Below the pieces are notes generated by a model. It ran no database searches and was not told where the DNA came from. It saw nothing but the letters and a program-made list of their open reading frames with translations. A stretch of DNA of 64,000 nucleotides from an uncultured Pelagibacteraceae bacterium (GTDB lineage Bacteria; Pseudomonadota; Alphaproteobacteria; Pelagibacterales; Pelagibacteraceae). Positions 43,403-52,624 of the stretch are shown here, one piece after another. Position 1 is the stretch's first letter. Each line of letters starts with the position of its first letter. The stretch spans positions 106,642 through 170,641 of the forward strand of contig CACOQN010000001.1 of assembly GCA_902629285.1 (NCBI GenBank), given 5' to 3'. A program made the translations under genes and the position numbers.

Positions 43403-44101
43403 TTATATTTTGAATTTAGATTTTTTAGAATCTAATAGAAAAGCTTTCACTGTTTCTCTAGTTAATGTGCTGAAAGATTTTCCAAAATTTTCTATCTTTT
43501 CAATTATTGTAGGGGGTACTGTAATTATATGACACCCTATTTGTTTTGCTTGTAAATAATTATAAGGTTCCCTCACACTTGCCCAAAGTATTTCAACATT
43601 TTTAAAATTTTTGGCTAAAGAAATACTTCTTTTTAATTCAGGTAAAGGATCTTTACCTGTGTCAGCTGCCCTTCCTGCAAATATTGAGATAATTACTTTT
43701 GAATTTTTATTAATTAAACCTAAGATTTTATTTGTCTGTTTTGATGTATAGACTGATGTAATATTTAATTTGACATTTTTTTTGCTTAAATCTTTAATGA
43801 TTTTGCCCATAAATATTCCCTTAGAATTACAAACTGGGATTTTAACATATACTTTTTTTCCCCAAGCATTTATTTTTAAAGCTTGTTTTTTCATTTCCTC
43901 ATATGTATCTGCAAAAACCTCAAGTGAAACTGGTTTGTGTTTGCAAATTTTAAGTATTTTTTTTGAATACTGTTCATAATCCTTAGCTCCAGCTTTTCTC
44001 ATTAAACTAGGATTTGTTGTAAAACCTTTAACTATTTTTTTTTTGTTAAATTTTTGAATTATCTTAAGCTCAGCTATGTCACAAAATATTTTAGTATTCA
44101 A
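43403..44101 (-). CDS. tal: Transaldolase family protein
   Basis: MNTKIFCDIAELKIIQKF; VKGFTTNPSLMRKAGA; VSLEVFADTYEEM; YVKIPVCNSKG. Confidence 0.85.
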   Translation of the reverse strand: MNTKIFCDIAELKIIQKFNKKKIVKGFTTNPSLMRKAGAKDYEQYSKKILKICKHKPVSLEVFADTYEEMKKQALKINAWGKKVYVKIPVCNSKGIFMGKIIKDLSKKNVKLNITSVYTSKQTNKILGLINKNSKVIISIFAGRAADTGKDPLPELKRSISLAKNFKNVEILWASVREPYNYLQAKQIGCHIITVPPTIIEKIENFGKSFSTLTRETVKAFLLDSKKSKFKI

Positions 44102-44109
44102 AGTATTTC

Positions 44110-45507
44110 CTATAAGTTTTTTGTTATATCCTCTGTCATTTTTTTTGCATCAGCAAATAACATAAGAGTATTTTCCTTATAGAACAGATCATTATCAATT
44201 CCTGCATATCCTGGCGAAAGGCTCCTTTTAACAAATAATACTGATTTACATTTTTCAACATCTAAAACTGGCATTCCGTAAATAGGACTTTGTGGATCAG
44301 TTTTTGCCACTGGATTTGTTACATCGTTCGCACCAATGACAAATGCTACATCTGCATTTGCAAAATCATTATTAATCTCCTCAAGTTCAAAGACTTCGTC
44401 ATATGGAACATTTGCCTCAGCTAGAAGAACATTCATATGTCCTGGCATTCTTCCAGCAACAGGATGAATGGCATATGATACTTTAATGTCATTTTTCTTT
44501 AAAGTATCTACCATTTCTCTTAATGCGTGTTGAGCCTGGGCAACTGCCATTCCATAACCAGGAACAATTATTACTGATGACGCATTTTTCATCAAAAAAG
44601 CGGCGTCATCTGCATTTCCACTTTTAACAGGTCTTTGCTCTTTATTTGAATTATTTGATGTTTCCTCGGTTGCCCCAAATCCACCAAGGATAACATTAAA
44701 GAAAGAACGATTCATTCCTTTGCACATAATATATGATAAAATTGCTCCAGAAGATCCCACGAGAGCACCTGTTATTATTAAAGCTGTATTTTCTAACGTA
44801 AAACCAATCCCTGCCGCTGCCCACCCAGAGTATGAATTAAGCATAGATATAACTACAGGCATGTCTGCGCCTCCAATTGGGATTATTAAAAGAAAACCAA
44901 TTAAAAAAGAAATACCTAAAAGTATCCAAAATAAATTAGAAGATTGTGTTATACATAATAAATAAATTAAAATAATTATCGAAATTAAAATTAATGCATT
45001 TAAAATATGTTGACCTTTAAATGTAATAGGTGAACCAGACATAATTCCTTGCAATTTTAAGAAAGCTATTACTGAACCAGAAAAGGTAATAGCTCCAACA
45101 GCAGCTCCTATTGACATTTCAATCAAGCTTCCAAGTTTAATTCTTCCTGGTAATCCAAGATTAAATGCCTCAGGATTTAAAAAAGCTGATATAGCAACAA
45201 ATACTGCAGCCAATCCTACCAAGCTATGAAATCCAGCAACTAGTTCTGGCATAGCTGTCATAGGTATTTTATAGGCTATGAATGCCCCTATTGAGCCACC
45301 CACAAGGATAAATACCAATACAAAAATAAATCCAGTTGAAAAATTACCTGTGGACAAAAATGTTACTGTTATAGCAATTATCATTCCTAAGATCCCAAAG
45401 AAATTACCTTGTCTTGATGTTTCAGGTGACGACAAACCTCTCAGAGCAAGAATAAACAATACCCCTGAAACTAAATAGAAAATTGCAGATAAATTTGCCG
45501 AGATCAT
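44110..45507 (-). CDS. pntB: NAD(P) transhydrogenase beta subunit
   Basis: PGYGMAVAQAQHALREM; IHPVAGRMPGHMNVLLAEANVPYDEVFELEEIN. Confidence 0.97.
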   Translation of the reverse strand: MISANLSAIFYLVSGVLFILALRGLSSPETSRQGNFFGILGMIIAITVTFLSTGNFSTGFIFVLVFILVGGSIGAFIAYKIPMTAMPELVAGFHSLVGLAAVFVAISAFLNPEAFNLGLPGRIKLGSLIEMSIGAAVGAITFSGSVIAFLKLQGIMSGSPITFKGQHILNALILISIIILIYLLCITQSSNLFWILLGISFLIGFLLIIPIGGADMPVVISMLNSYSGWAAAGIGFTLENTALIITGALVGSSGAILSYIMCKGMNRSFFNVILGGFGATEETSNNSNKEQRPVKSGNADDAAFLMKNASSVIIVPGYGMAVAQAQHALREMVDTLKKNDIKVSYAIHPVAGRMPGHMNVLLAEANVPYDEVFELEEINNDFANADVAFVIGANDVTNPVAKTDPQSPIYGMPVLDVEKCKSVLFVKRSLSPGYAGIDNDLFYKENTLMLFADAKKMTEDITKNL

Positions 45508-45815
45508 TATTTATCCTTTTTCTTTTTTTTATACATTGCTAACATTCTTTGAGTTACTAGAAATCCTCCAAAAATATTTATTGCTGCTAATGCAATTGCT
45601 AAAAAACCAAAAATACTTGATTTATTAAATACATTTTCAAAATTTCCCGACAAACCTGCAATAATAGCTCCAACTATGATAACTGAGGAAATTGCGTTTG
45701 TAACTGACATCAATGGAGTATGTAAGGAAGGGGTAACACTCCAAACAACATAATATCCAACAAAAATTGATAGGATAAATATACTTAGTCTGAATATTAA
45801 AGGATCAATTTCCAT
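45507..45815 (-). CDS. NAD(P) transhydrogenase alpha subunit, membrane part
   Basis: SVTPSLHTPLMSVTNAISSVIIVGA. Confidence 0.95.
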   Translation of the reverse strand: MEIDPLIFRLSIFILSIFVGYYVVWSVTPSLHTPLMSVTNAISSVIIVGAIIAGLSGNFENVFNKSSIFGFLAIALAAINIFGGFLVTQRMLAMYKKKKKDK

Positions 45816-45818
45816 AGC

Positions 45819-46907
45819 TTATTTTATTAATGTATTTTTAATAATTTCATCATCTAAATTAATATTTAATTTTTTACTTTCTTTTTCGATTAAATTATCA
45901 ACAAAATTGAAAACATTTTTGGCGTATAAACTTGAAGCTGAAATTGGAAGTTTATTTAAAATATTACTTTCACCCATAATTTTTACTCCATTTCTTTCTA
46001 CAATATTATCAACTTCTGTATATGCGGTATTACCTCCCTGTATCGCTGCTAAATCATAAATAAAAGATCCTGCTTGCATATTATTTATCATATCATCTTT
46101 TATTATTATTGGTGCTTTCTTTCCTGGGATTAAAGCTGTACAAATTACAATATCAATCTTTTTTAAAGTTTCAGACAAAAGTGTTTCTTGTTTTTTTTTA
46201 AAATCTTCTGAGGTCTCTTTAGCGTAACCACCTTCAGTTTCTAAATTTTCTGACCCCTCCACAGTTAAGAATTTTCCACCTAAACTTTCAACTTGTTCTT
46301 TAGAAGCCATCCTTACATCTGTCGCGTAAACAATCGCTCCCATCCTTTTTGCAGTAGCAATGGCTTGTAGTCCTGCAACACCTGCACCAACAATTAAAAC
46401 CTTAGCAGCAGGCACTGTGCCTGCAGCTGTCATCATCATTGGTATAGCCTTTTTAAAATTTGCAAACGACTCTATGACAGCTTTGTAACCAGCAAGATTA
46501 GCTTGCGAAGACAATATATCCATAGACTGAGCTCGAGTTATTCTTGGAAGCAATTCTAAAGAAAATAAATTAACTTTTTTTTGTGCTAATTTTTCTAATC
46601 TTTCCTTGTTTGTATAGGGATTTAAGACCCCAATAAGAGTTTGATTTTCTTTAATTAAAGAAATTTTTTCGTCAGGCAACAAACCCAATTGCACAATAAT
46701 ATTTGAGTGGGAAATAACCTCATTGTCATCTTTTATTATCTTTACTCCTAAATCCAAAAATTCTTTATCTTTAATTCCAAGATGCTGACCATAATTTTCA
46801 CTTAAACAAACCTCAAAGCCTAAAGAAGAATACTTTTTTACAATCTCAGGAGTAATTGAAATTCTTTTTTCATTATTTTGATTTTCTGAAATCGAACCAA
46901 TTATCAT
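45819..46907 (-). CDS. pntA: NAD(P) transhydrogenase alpha subunit, soluble part
   Basis: MSITPEIVKKYSSLGFEV-type N-terminus; ILSSQANLAGYKAVIESF; VLIVGAGVAGLQAIATAKRMGAIVYATDVR. Confidence 0.96.
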   Translation of the reverse strand: MIIGSISENQNNEKRISITPEIVKKYSSLGFEVCLSENYGQHLGIKDKEFLDLGVKIIKDDNEVISHSNIIVQLGLLPDEKISLIKENQTLIGVLNPYTNKERLEKLAQKKVNLFSLELLPRITRAQSMDILSSQANLAGYKAVIESFANFKKAIPMMMTAAGTVPAAKVLIVGAGVAGLQAIATAKRMGAIVYATDVRMASKEQVESLGGKFLTVEGSENLETEGGYAKETSEDFKKKQETLLSETLKKIDIVICTALIPGKKAPIIIKDDMINNMQAGSFIYDLAAIQGGNTAYTEVDNIVERNGVKIMGESNILNKLPISASSLYAKNVFNFVDNLIEKESKKLNINLDDEIIKNTLIK

Positions 46908-46914
46908 ATGAATT

Positions 46915-47025
46915 TTATAATAAGAAAAATGCCATTAAAATTAAAACAACTATAACAGCAATTGTTCCCCACAAAACAAATTTTGTAAAATTATTCCAAG
47001 TATTTTTATGGTTCTGATCATCCAT
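46915..47025 (-). CDS. aa3-type cytochrome c oxidase subunit IV-like small membrane protein
   Basis: 36-aa ORF absent from the supplied track: MDDQNHKNTWNNFTKFVLWGTIAVIVVLILMAFFLL; position upstream of pntA is typical in alphaproteobacteria. Confidence 0.6.
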   Translation of the reverse strand: MDDQNHKNTWNNFTKFVLWGTIAVIVVLILMAFFLL

Positions 47026-47029
47026 AAAA

Positions 47030-47155
47030 TTATTTTTGTCTTGCTTTAAATTTAGGGTTTGATTTATTTATTATATAAACTCTACCTCTTCTTCTAACGA
47101 GTTTAGAATTTAAATCTCTTTTTTTTATTGATTTTAGTGAGCTTTTTATTTTCAT
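47030..47155 (-). CDS. rpmJ: 50S ribosomal protein L36 (cysteine-free type)
   Basis: [41 protein letters not shown]; the track's longer start at 47212 lies inside 5S rRNA. Confidence 0.92.
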   Translation of the reverse strand: MKIKSSLKSIKKRDLNSKLVRRRGRVYIINKSNPKFKARQK

Positions 47156-47167
47156 AATATTATTGTA

Positions 47168-47283
47168 TGCCGGCAACGTCCTACTCTTCCGTGCCTTAAG
47201 ACAAAGTACCATCGGCGCTGAAAGGCTTGACTTCCGAGTTCGGAATGGGATCGGGTATAACTCTTTCGCAATAATTACCGGCC
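47168..47283 (-). rRNA. rrf: 5S ribosomal RNA
   Basis: Minus strand TACCCGATCCCATTCCGAACTCGGAAGTCAAGCC...CAGCGCCGATGGTACT...GAGTAGGACGTTGCCGGC; terminal stem GCCGGTAA/TTGCCGGC. Confidence 0.95.
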
Positions 47284-47288
47284 AGGGA

Positions 47289-47316
47289 TTTATAACTAAT
47301 AATTAATACTTGTAAA
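47289..47316 (-). promoter_or_regulatory. Sigma70-like promoter for 5S rRNA
   Basis: Minus strand TTTACA-16 nt-TATAAA, ending about 6 nt before the 5S 5' end; -35 lies in the last codons of the upstream CDS. Confidence 0.6.
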
Positions 47317-48253
47317 CATGATTTTTATTTAAAAAATCCATGTATGTGTGAAAAATAGCCTTTTCAAGTTTGGTTTTTGGCTTCCATCCGTAGCTCTTAG
47401 CAAGATTGGTATTTAGTAATTTTCTAGGAGTTCCGTTAGGCTTAGATTTATCATATCTTATATAAATTTTCTTATTTGGTATAATTACCTTTCCTATAAT
47501 TCTAACATAGTCTTTAATTCTAAAATCTACACCTGTCCCGATATTAACTATTGTTTCTCTAATTTTTTTATTCATAAAAAAAACACAGGCATCTGCAAGA
47601 TCATCAACATAAATCATTTCTCTTCTTGCGTTTCCGTTTCCCCATAAAACTAATTTTTTTTTATTATAAATTTTATATTCATGAATTTTTTTTATAAGAG
47701 CTGGAAAAAAATGTGAATGTGAATCATTATATTTGTCATTTGGACCAAAAGTATTAGTCGGCATTATGCATTTAAAGTTTGTATTAAATTGATTGTTATA
47801 ACTTTCACACATTTTAATACCTGCTATTTTAGCAATAGCATAAGCATCGTTTGTTTTTTCTAATTCGCTAGTTAACAAATATTCTTCTTTAATAGGTTGC
47901 TTACAATTTCTAGGATATACACAACTTGATCCTAAAAACAAAAGATCTCTCACACCTGCTCTGTAAGCAGCATCTATTAAATTAGTTTGAATAACTAGAT
48001 TTTGATAAATCATATCAGCTTTATACTTTTCATTTAGATTAATTCCTCCTACCTTCGCTGCGGCAATGAAAATAAATTTTGGTTTAATTTTTTTTAAAAA
48101 ATTATAAACTTTATTTTGATTTGTAAGATCTAGTTTAGATTTACTTGCAGTTATAATATTTCTGTAGCCTTTTTGGCGTAATCTTCTGCAAATTGCACTA
48201 CCAACTAAACCCTTATGTCCAGCAACGTATATTTTAGAATTTAAATTTATCAT
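47303..48253 (-). CDS. fcl: GDP-L-fucose synthase-like SDR (GDP-4-keto-6-deoxy-mannose epimerase/reductase)
   Basis: VAGHKGLVGSAICRRL; AAAKVGGI; LFLGSSCVYPRNCKQPIKEEYLLT; AIAKIAGIKMCESY; NTFGPNDKY. Confidence 0.9.
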   Translation of the reverse strand: MINLNSKIYVAGHKGLVGSAICRRLRQKGYRNIITASKSKLDLTNQNKVYNFLKKIKPKFIFIAAAKVGGINLNEKYKADMIYQNLVIQTNLIDAAYRAGVRDLLFLGSSCVYPRNCKQPIKEEYLLTSELEKTNDAYAIAKIAGIKMCESYNNQFNTNFKCIMPTNTFGPNDKYNDSHSHFFPALIKKIHEYKIYNKKKLVLWGNGNARREMIYVDDLADACVFFMNKKIRETIVNIGTGVDFRIKDYVRIIGKVIIPNKKIYIRYDKSKPNGTPRKLLNTNLAKSYGWKPKTKLEKAIFHTYMDFLNKNHVYKY

Positions 48254-48927
48254 TTTTCTTTTAATAAACTTAACATTGCTAATAAAATTAAGAAACCATC
48301 TTTAAAAGCATTCACTTTTTTTTTCCCTGAATATCTTTTTCTTTCATTTGATTTACTTGTGGAGATTTTCATATTTTTAATTTTTGCTTTAATCGGTAGT
48401 TCAACACAAAATCCAAAATCTTCTTTATTTAAATTTAATTTTTTTACACTTAATGTTTTACCTAAAACGAATGTATATAAAATATCAGTTATTTTAAGAT
48501 TAAAAAGCAAATAACCTAATTTAGTAAAAAAATAGTTACCTATTTTTGTTATAATTGTATCATCTTCACTACTACAATTTTTTTCATAACGTGACGCAAA
48601 AACAAAATCATAACCATTTAATTTTATTTTTTTTTTCATTTTATTCAATTCTCTTGGATCAAAAGACCCATCAGCATTAAAAATACAAAAAAATTTAGTT
48701 TTTACATTCTTAATTCCAGTTATAAGAGCGTCTCCATAACCTTTTTTATTTTGAAAAAGTACTTTTTTTTTGAATTTTTTTATAACTTTAATTGTTTGTT
48801 TATCTGATTTTTCAACAACAATTAAAATCTTGCAATTAATCTTTAGTTTTTCTATCTCTTTTAAAACAAACGGCAAAGACTCTTTTTCATTTTTTGCTGG
48901 TATTAAAAGAGTTAAATTACTATTCAT
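48250..48927 (-). CDS. Glycosyltransferase family 2
   Basis: LLIPAKNEKESLPFVL; FCIFNADGSFDPRELNKM; FASRYEKN. Confidence 0.8.
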   Translation of the reverse strand: MNSNLTLLIPAKNEKESLPFVLKEIEKLKINCKILIVVEKSDKQTIKVIKKFKKKVLFQNKKGYGDALITGIKNVKTKFFCIFNADGSFDPRELNKMKKKIKLNGYDFVFASRYEKNCSSEDDTIITKIGNYFFTKLGYLLFNLKITDILYTFVLGKTLSVKKLNLNKEDFGFCVELPIKAKIKNMKISTSKSNERKRYSGKKKVNAFKDGFLILLAMLSLLKEK

Positions 48928-48957
48928 AGGTGGTGATTTGTTTACATTAAATAAAAT

Positions 48958-50640
48958 ATGATATCAAACTTATTTATTTTCATTACATATTATTTATTAA
49001 TAACTATTTCTGTAATTGGTTATGGTCTATTTTTTTTTTCACTAAGTAACAATAACAAAATTTCATCAAATTATGGTTACACTGGTTTGACAGGACTTTT
49101 GTTGCTATGTATTTATTCTTACCTAAGTTCTTTTTTTTATCCTCATAATACCTTACACAACTTAATTATTCTCATTGTAGGATTAATTTGTTTTTTTTAT
49201 TTTAATAAAAAAAGTTTAAGTAAAGATATTATTATAATTTCAACTTTATTAATAATTTATTTTTCTGGTATGCTTATTTTTAAGACACATGATGATTTTC
49301 CATATTATCATTTTAAATATAGCTTTTATCTTACCCAAATGCCATCAATTATAGGTTTGGGTAATTTTAATTTAGGCTTAAGAACTCAATCCTCAATTTT
49401 TTATTTAAATTCACTATTTTATTTACCATTTGTAAAATATTTTATGTTTCAAATAACAATATTTTTAATATTTTTATTTGCTAACATAATTTTAATATCT
49501 AAAATTTTAAAAACAAATTTTAGAAATAAGATTAATTTTTTAACCTTTTATTATCTTTTATCTTTTATTTTTATAAATATTTTTTTTTATAGGTTTTCAG
49601 AACATGGAACTGATAGATCTGCACAAATATTAATATTTATATTAATTGGTGAAATATTACATTTCACAAATTTTAAATTCAATGAAACTAAAATTTTGTC
49701 AAAACTTTTTTTAATAATAGCTTTAATTATTTCTTTAAAAGCATTCTATATTCTATATTTAATATTTTTTTCTATAATTTTATATAATCTAATAGATGTA
49801 AATAATTTTAAAAAAATAATTTTTAAATTTTTTACAAACACATATTTATATCTTTTTTTATTATTAATGTTTTCAGTATTTACTATAAATTTTATAAATT
49901 CTGGGTGTATAGTTTATCCTGTGAGTTTTACTTGTTTTGACAATTATTCATGGGCAATTTCAAAAGTAGAAGTTACACAATTAAATAATTGGTATGAGCA
50001 GTGGTCTAAAGCAGGGGCTACCCCAAATTTCCGTGTGGAAAACCCAGAAATTTATATTAAAAATTTTAATTGGGTAAGTAATTGGATAGATGAATATTTT
50101 TTTACAAAGGTTTCCGATTATATTTTAGGGTTAATCTTTCTTTTAGTAATAGTTTATTCAGTTTTTTTTCCATACAAAAAAAGTATTAACAAAAATAATA
50201 ATAAAGTCGTGTTTACCTTAATAATAATATTTATATTATTATTTGAATGGTTTTATAACCATCCTTCATTAAGATATGGTGGTTATTGTCTTATAGCATC
50301 AATTGCTTTTATTTTTTTTTCATTAAAACTTGAGAATAGTAATCAGAGTTTAAAGAAGATAAAAAAAAAAATTATTTACTTAATGATTTTTTCGTTAATT
50401 GTTTTTTCTGTAAGAAATATTAATAGAATTTCAAATGAAGTTAAAAAATACGATTATAAGCCTATTGAAAATGTATATTTTCACATAAATAATTCTTATT
50501 TTGATTTAGATGAAAAAATAAAAAAATTAAAAAACGACTTATCAAATTGTAATAATTTAAAAAAAAAATGTAATAAAGATGAAAGGTATGCAGTTAAATA
50601 TTTAAACAATTTTTTCATATTTTCTATTAATGATAATTAA
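48958..50640 (+). CDS. Large multi-TM membrane protein of a polysaccharide locus (GT-C/polymerase-like, unassigned)
   Basis: 560 aa, many TM segments, luminal KTHDDFPYYHFKYSFYLTQMPSIIGLGNFNLGL. Confidence 0.6.
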   Translation: MISNLFIFITYYLLITISVIGYGLFFFSLSNNNKISSNYGYTGLTGLLLLCIYSYLSSFFYPHNTLHNLIILIVGLICFFYFNKKSLSKDIIIISTLLIIYFSGMLIFKTHDDFPYYHFKYSFYLTQMPSIIGLGNFNLGLRTQSSIFYLNSLFYLPFVKYFMFQITIFLIFLFANIILISKILKTNFRNKINFLTFYYLLSFIFINIFFYRFSEHGTDRSAQILIFILIGEILHFTNFKFNETKILSKLFLIIALIISLKAFYILYLIFFSIILYNLIDVNNFKKIIFKFFTNTYLYLFLLLMFSVFTINFINSGCIVYPVSFTCFDNYSWAISKVEVTQLNNWYEQWSKAGATPNFRVENPEIYIKNFNWVSNWIDEYFFTKVSDYILGLIFLLVIVYSVFFPYKKSINKNNNKVVFTLIIIFILLFEWFYNHPSLRYGGYCLIASIAFIFFSLKLENSNQSLKKIKKKIIYLMIFSLIVFSVRNINRISNEVKKYDYKPIENVYFHINNSYFDLDEKIKKLKNDLSNCNNLKKKCNKDERYAVKYLNNFFIFSINDN

Positions 50641-51343
50641 ATACTTGTCCTCTATTCTTTTAAATTTTTTTGATTTTTTTCATAAAAAAAAATTAATTAA
50701 ATTTCTCAAAAAAGAAAATATTTCGTCAATTAATATTCTTTTTGATATTGGTGCCCACAAAGGTGAAAGTATTGATTTTTTTTCAAGAAATTTAAATATT
50801 AAAAAAATTTACTCCTTTGAAGCAAGCTCTGAAAACTTTGAAACCCTAAAGAGAAAATATAATAATAATGAAAATTATATTATTGAAAATATTGCTTTAA
50901 GTTCCTCTAATGAAACAAAATCATTTAACCAATGTAATGAAAGTTCATCCTCAACATTTAGTAAAATTAATAAAAATTCTGTTTATTATAAAAAAAAATT
51001 AAAATATTTTAATTTTGGAAAAGAAAACAACTTTTTTAAGAATAAATTTGTTAAAACCAAAACTTTAAAAGACTACATAGATGAAAAAAATATTAAATTT
51101 ATAGACTTAATAAAAATCGATACAGAAGGTCATGAATTTGAAATACTTAAAGGTCTTAAAAATGAAATATATAAAGTAAATACAATTATTTTTGAACATC
51201 ATTATGATGATATGTTAAAAAAAAATTATACCTTTTCTATGATAAATAACTATTTAAAAAAAAAATCATTTAAAAAAGTTTTTAAACTGAAAATGCCATT
51301 CAGGAAATCATTTGAATATATATACATTAAGGATAAAAATTAA
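50630..51343 (+). CDS. FkbM family methyltransferase
   Basis: LFDIGAHKGESIDFFSRN; YSFEASSENFETLKR; IDLIKIDTEGHEFEILKGL. Confidence 0.85.
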   Translation: MIIKYLSSILLNFFDFFHKKKLIKFLKKENISSINILFDIGAHKGESIDFFSRNLNIKKIYSFEASSENFETLKRKYNNNENYIIENIALSSSNETKSFNQCNESSSSTFSKINKNSVYYKKKLKYFNFGKENNFFKNKFVKTKTLKDYIDEKNIKFIDLIKIDTEGHEFEILKGLKNEIYKVNTIIFEHHYDDMLKKNYTFSMINNYLKKKSFKKVFKLKMPFRKSFEYIYIKDKN

Positions 51344-51381
51344 TTAAAATAAATTAAAAAAAAGTGTAGCCTTTTATTTAA

Positions 51382-52611
51382 ATGATATTATTAACTAATC
51401 TCAAAAACAGTGATAAATTTATCTGCTTTCTATTTTCTATTTTGCCTATTTCATTAATCGTTGGAAGTGCTGTTTTAAATATAATAATAATATTAATCGA
51501 CTTTTATTTTATAATTGAGATTTTTTATAAAAAACAAAATAAATTCTTATTTAACAAAATTTTTTTTATTTTTGTTTTCATATGGTCATTACTATTATTA
51601 AATTCAATATTTATAGCTAGTACTTTTGAAAGTCTTACTCGTAGTTTTGGTTTTTTAAGATTTATTTTATTAATATTTGCATTCAAATACTATTTTGAGA
51701 AAAAAGATGATAATTTTAAAAAATTAATATTTGGAGTATGGTTTTTAATTTTTATAATTGTAACTATTGATATTTATATCGAGTTTTTTTCAGGCACAAA
51801 TATTCTAGGCTTCAAAGCTTTATATCCAGGAAGAATAGCAAGTTTTACAGGAGATGAACTTAAAATTGGAAATTATTATTTTGGCTTTATACTTTTATCG
51901 TTATCATTTATCTATTTTAATTATCATAAACATAACAAGTATTTATTTTATATTGCTGCTTTAATATTCATGCTTACTTCTTTCATAATAGGAGAAAGAT
52001 CAAATTTTTTTAAAGTTTTTTTAATTGTAACTGTTTTTATTTTTTTAGTAAATAAGCAAAATTATTTAAAAAAAATTTCTATATTTATTCTATTTTCAAT
52101 TCTTTCTACATCAATTATTTTTAGCAATGAGTCTTTTAAATCAAGATTTCTAGATGAAATCTTTGTGCCTTTAAAAGAAAAAGGTATTTCAAAATTTATT
52201 GAAAACACAAAACACGGGCTTCATTTTGAGATAGCAAAAAATATTTTTGAAGAAAATAAAATTTTTGGAGTTGGAATTAAGAATTTTAGAAATGTCAGCA
52301 AAAATATTAAATACCATTCTGCAAGAACAATGGAACAAGGTAATACAAGTCATCCACACCAGATTCACTATGAATTTTTGTCAGAAACTGGATTAGTGGG
52401 ATATATTGTATTTATTATTTTTTTTATTTATTCAATTTTTTATGGATTAAAAATTTACTTTCGAAACCGAGAAAATATTTTTATTTTATCCTCCTCTTTG
52501 TTCATACTTGCAACTCTATTACCAATACTACCATCGGGTAGTTTTTTTACTTCTTATAGTGCTACTATTTTTTGGATAAATTACAGTTTTTTAATTATAA
52601 AATATAATTAA
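51382..52611 (+). CDS. O-antigen ligase/Wzy_C-family membrane protein
   Basis: Multi-TM with large loop; TSHPHQIHYEFLSETGLVGYIVF motif. Confidence 0.8.
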   Translation: MILLTNLKNSDKFICFLFSILPISLIVGSAVLNIIIILIDFYFIIEIFYKKQNKFLFNKIFFIFVFIWSLLLLNSIFIASTFESLTRSFGFLRFILLIFAFKYYFEKKDDNFKKLIFGVWFLIFIIVTIDIYIEFFSGTNILGFKALYPGRIASFTGDELKIGNYYFGFILLSLSFIYFNYHKHNKYLFYIAALIFMLTSFIIGERSNFFKVFLIVTVFIFLVNKQNYLKKISIFILFSILSTSIIFSNESFKSRFLDEIFVPLKEKGISKFIENTKHGLHFEIAKNIFEENKIFGVGIKNFRNVSKNIKYHSARTMEQGNTSHPHQIHYEFLSETGLVGYIVFIIFFIYSIFYGLKIYFRNRENIFILSSSLFILATLLPILPSGSFFTSYSATIFWINYSFLIIKYN

Positions 52612-52624
52612 TTTTTGAATTAAT

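Noticed and set aside
47156-47212. N-terminal 19 aa of the 60-aa ORF at 47030-47212 ([19 protein letters not shown])
   Set aside because: Lies inside the 5S rRNA gene; L36 begins at the internal Met at 47155.
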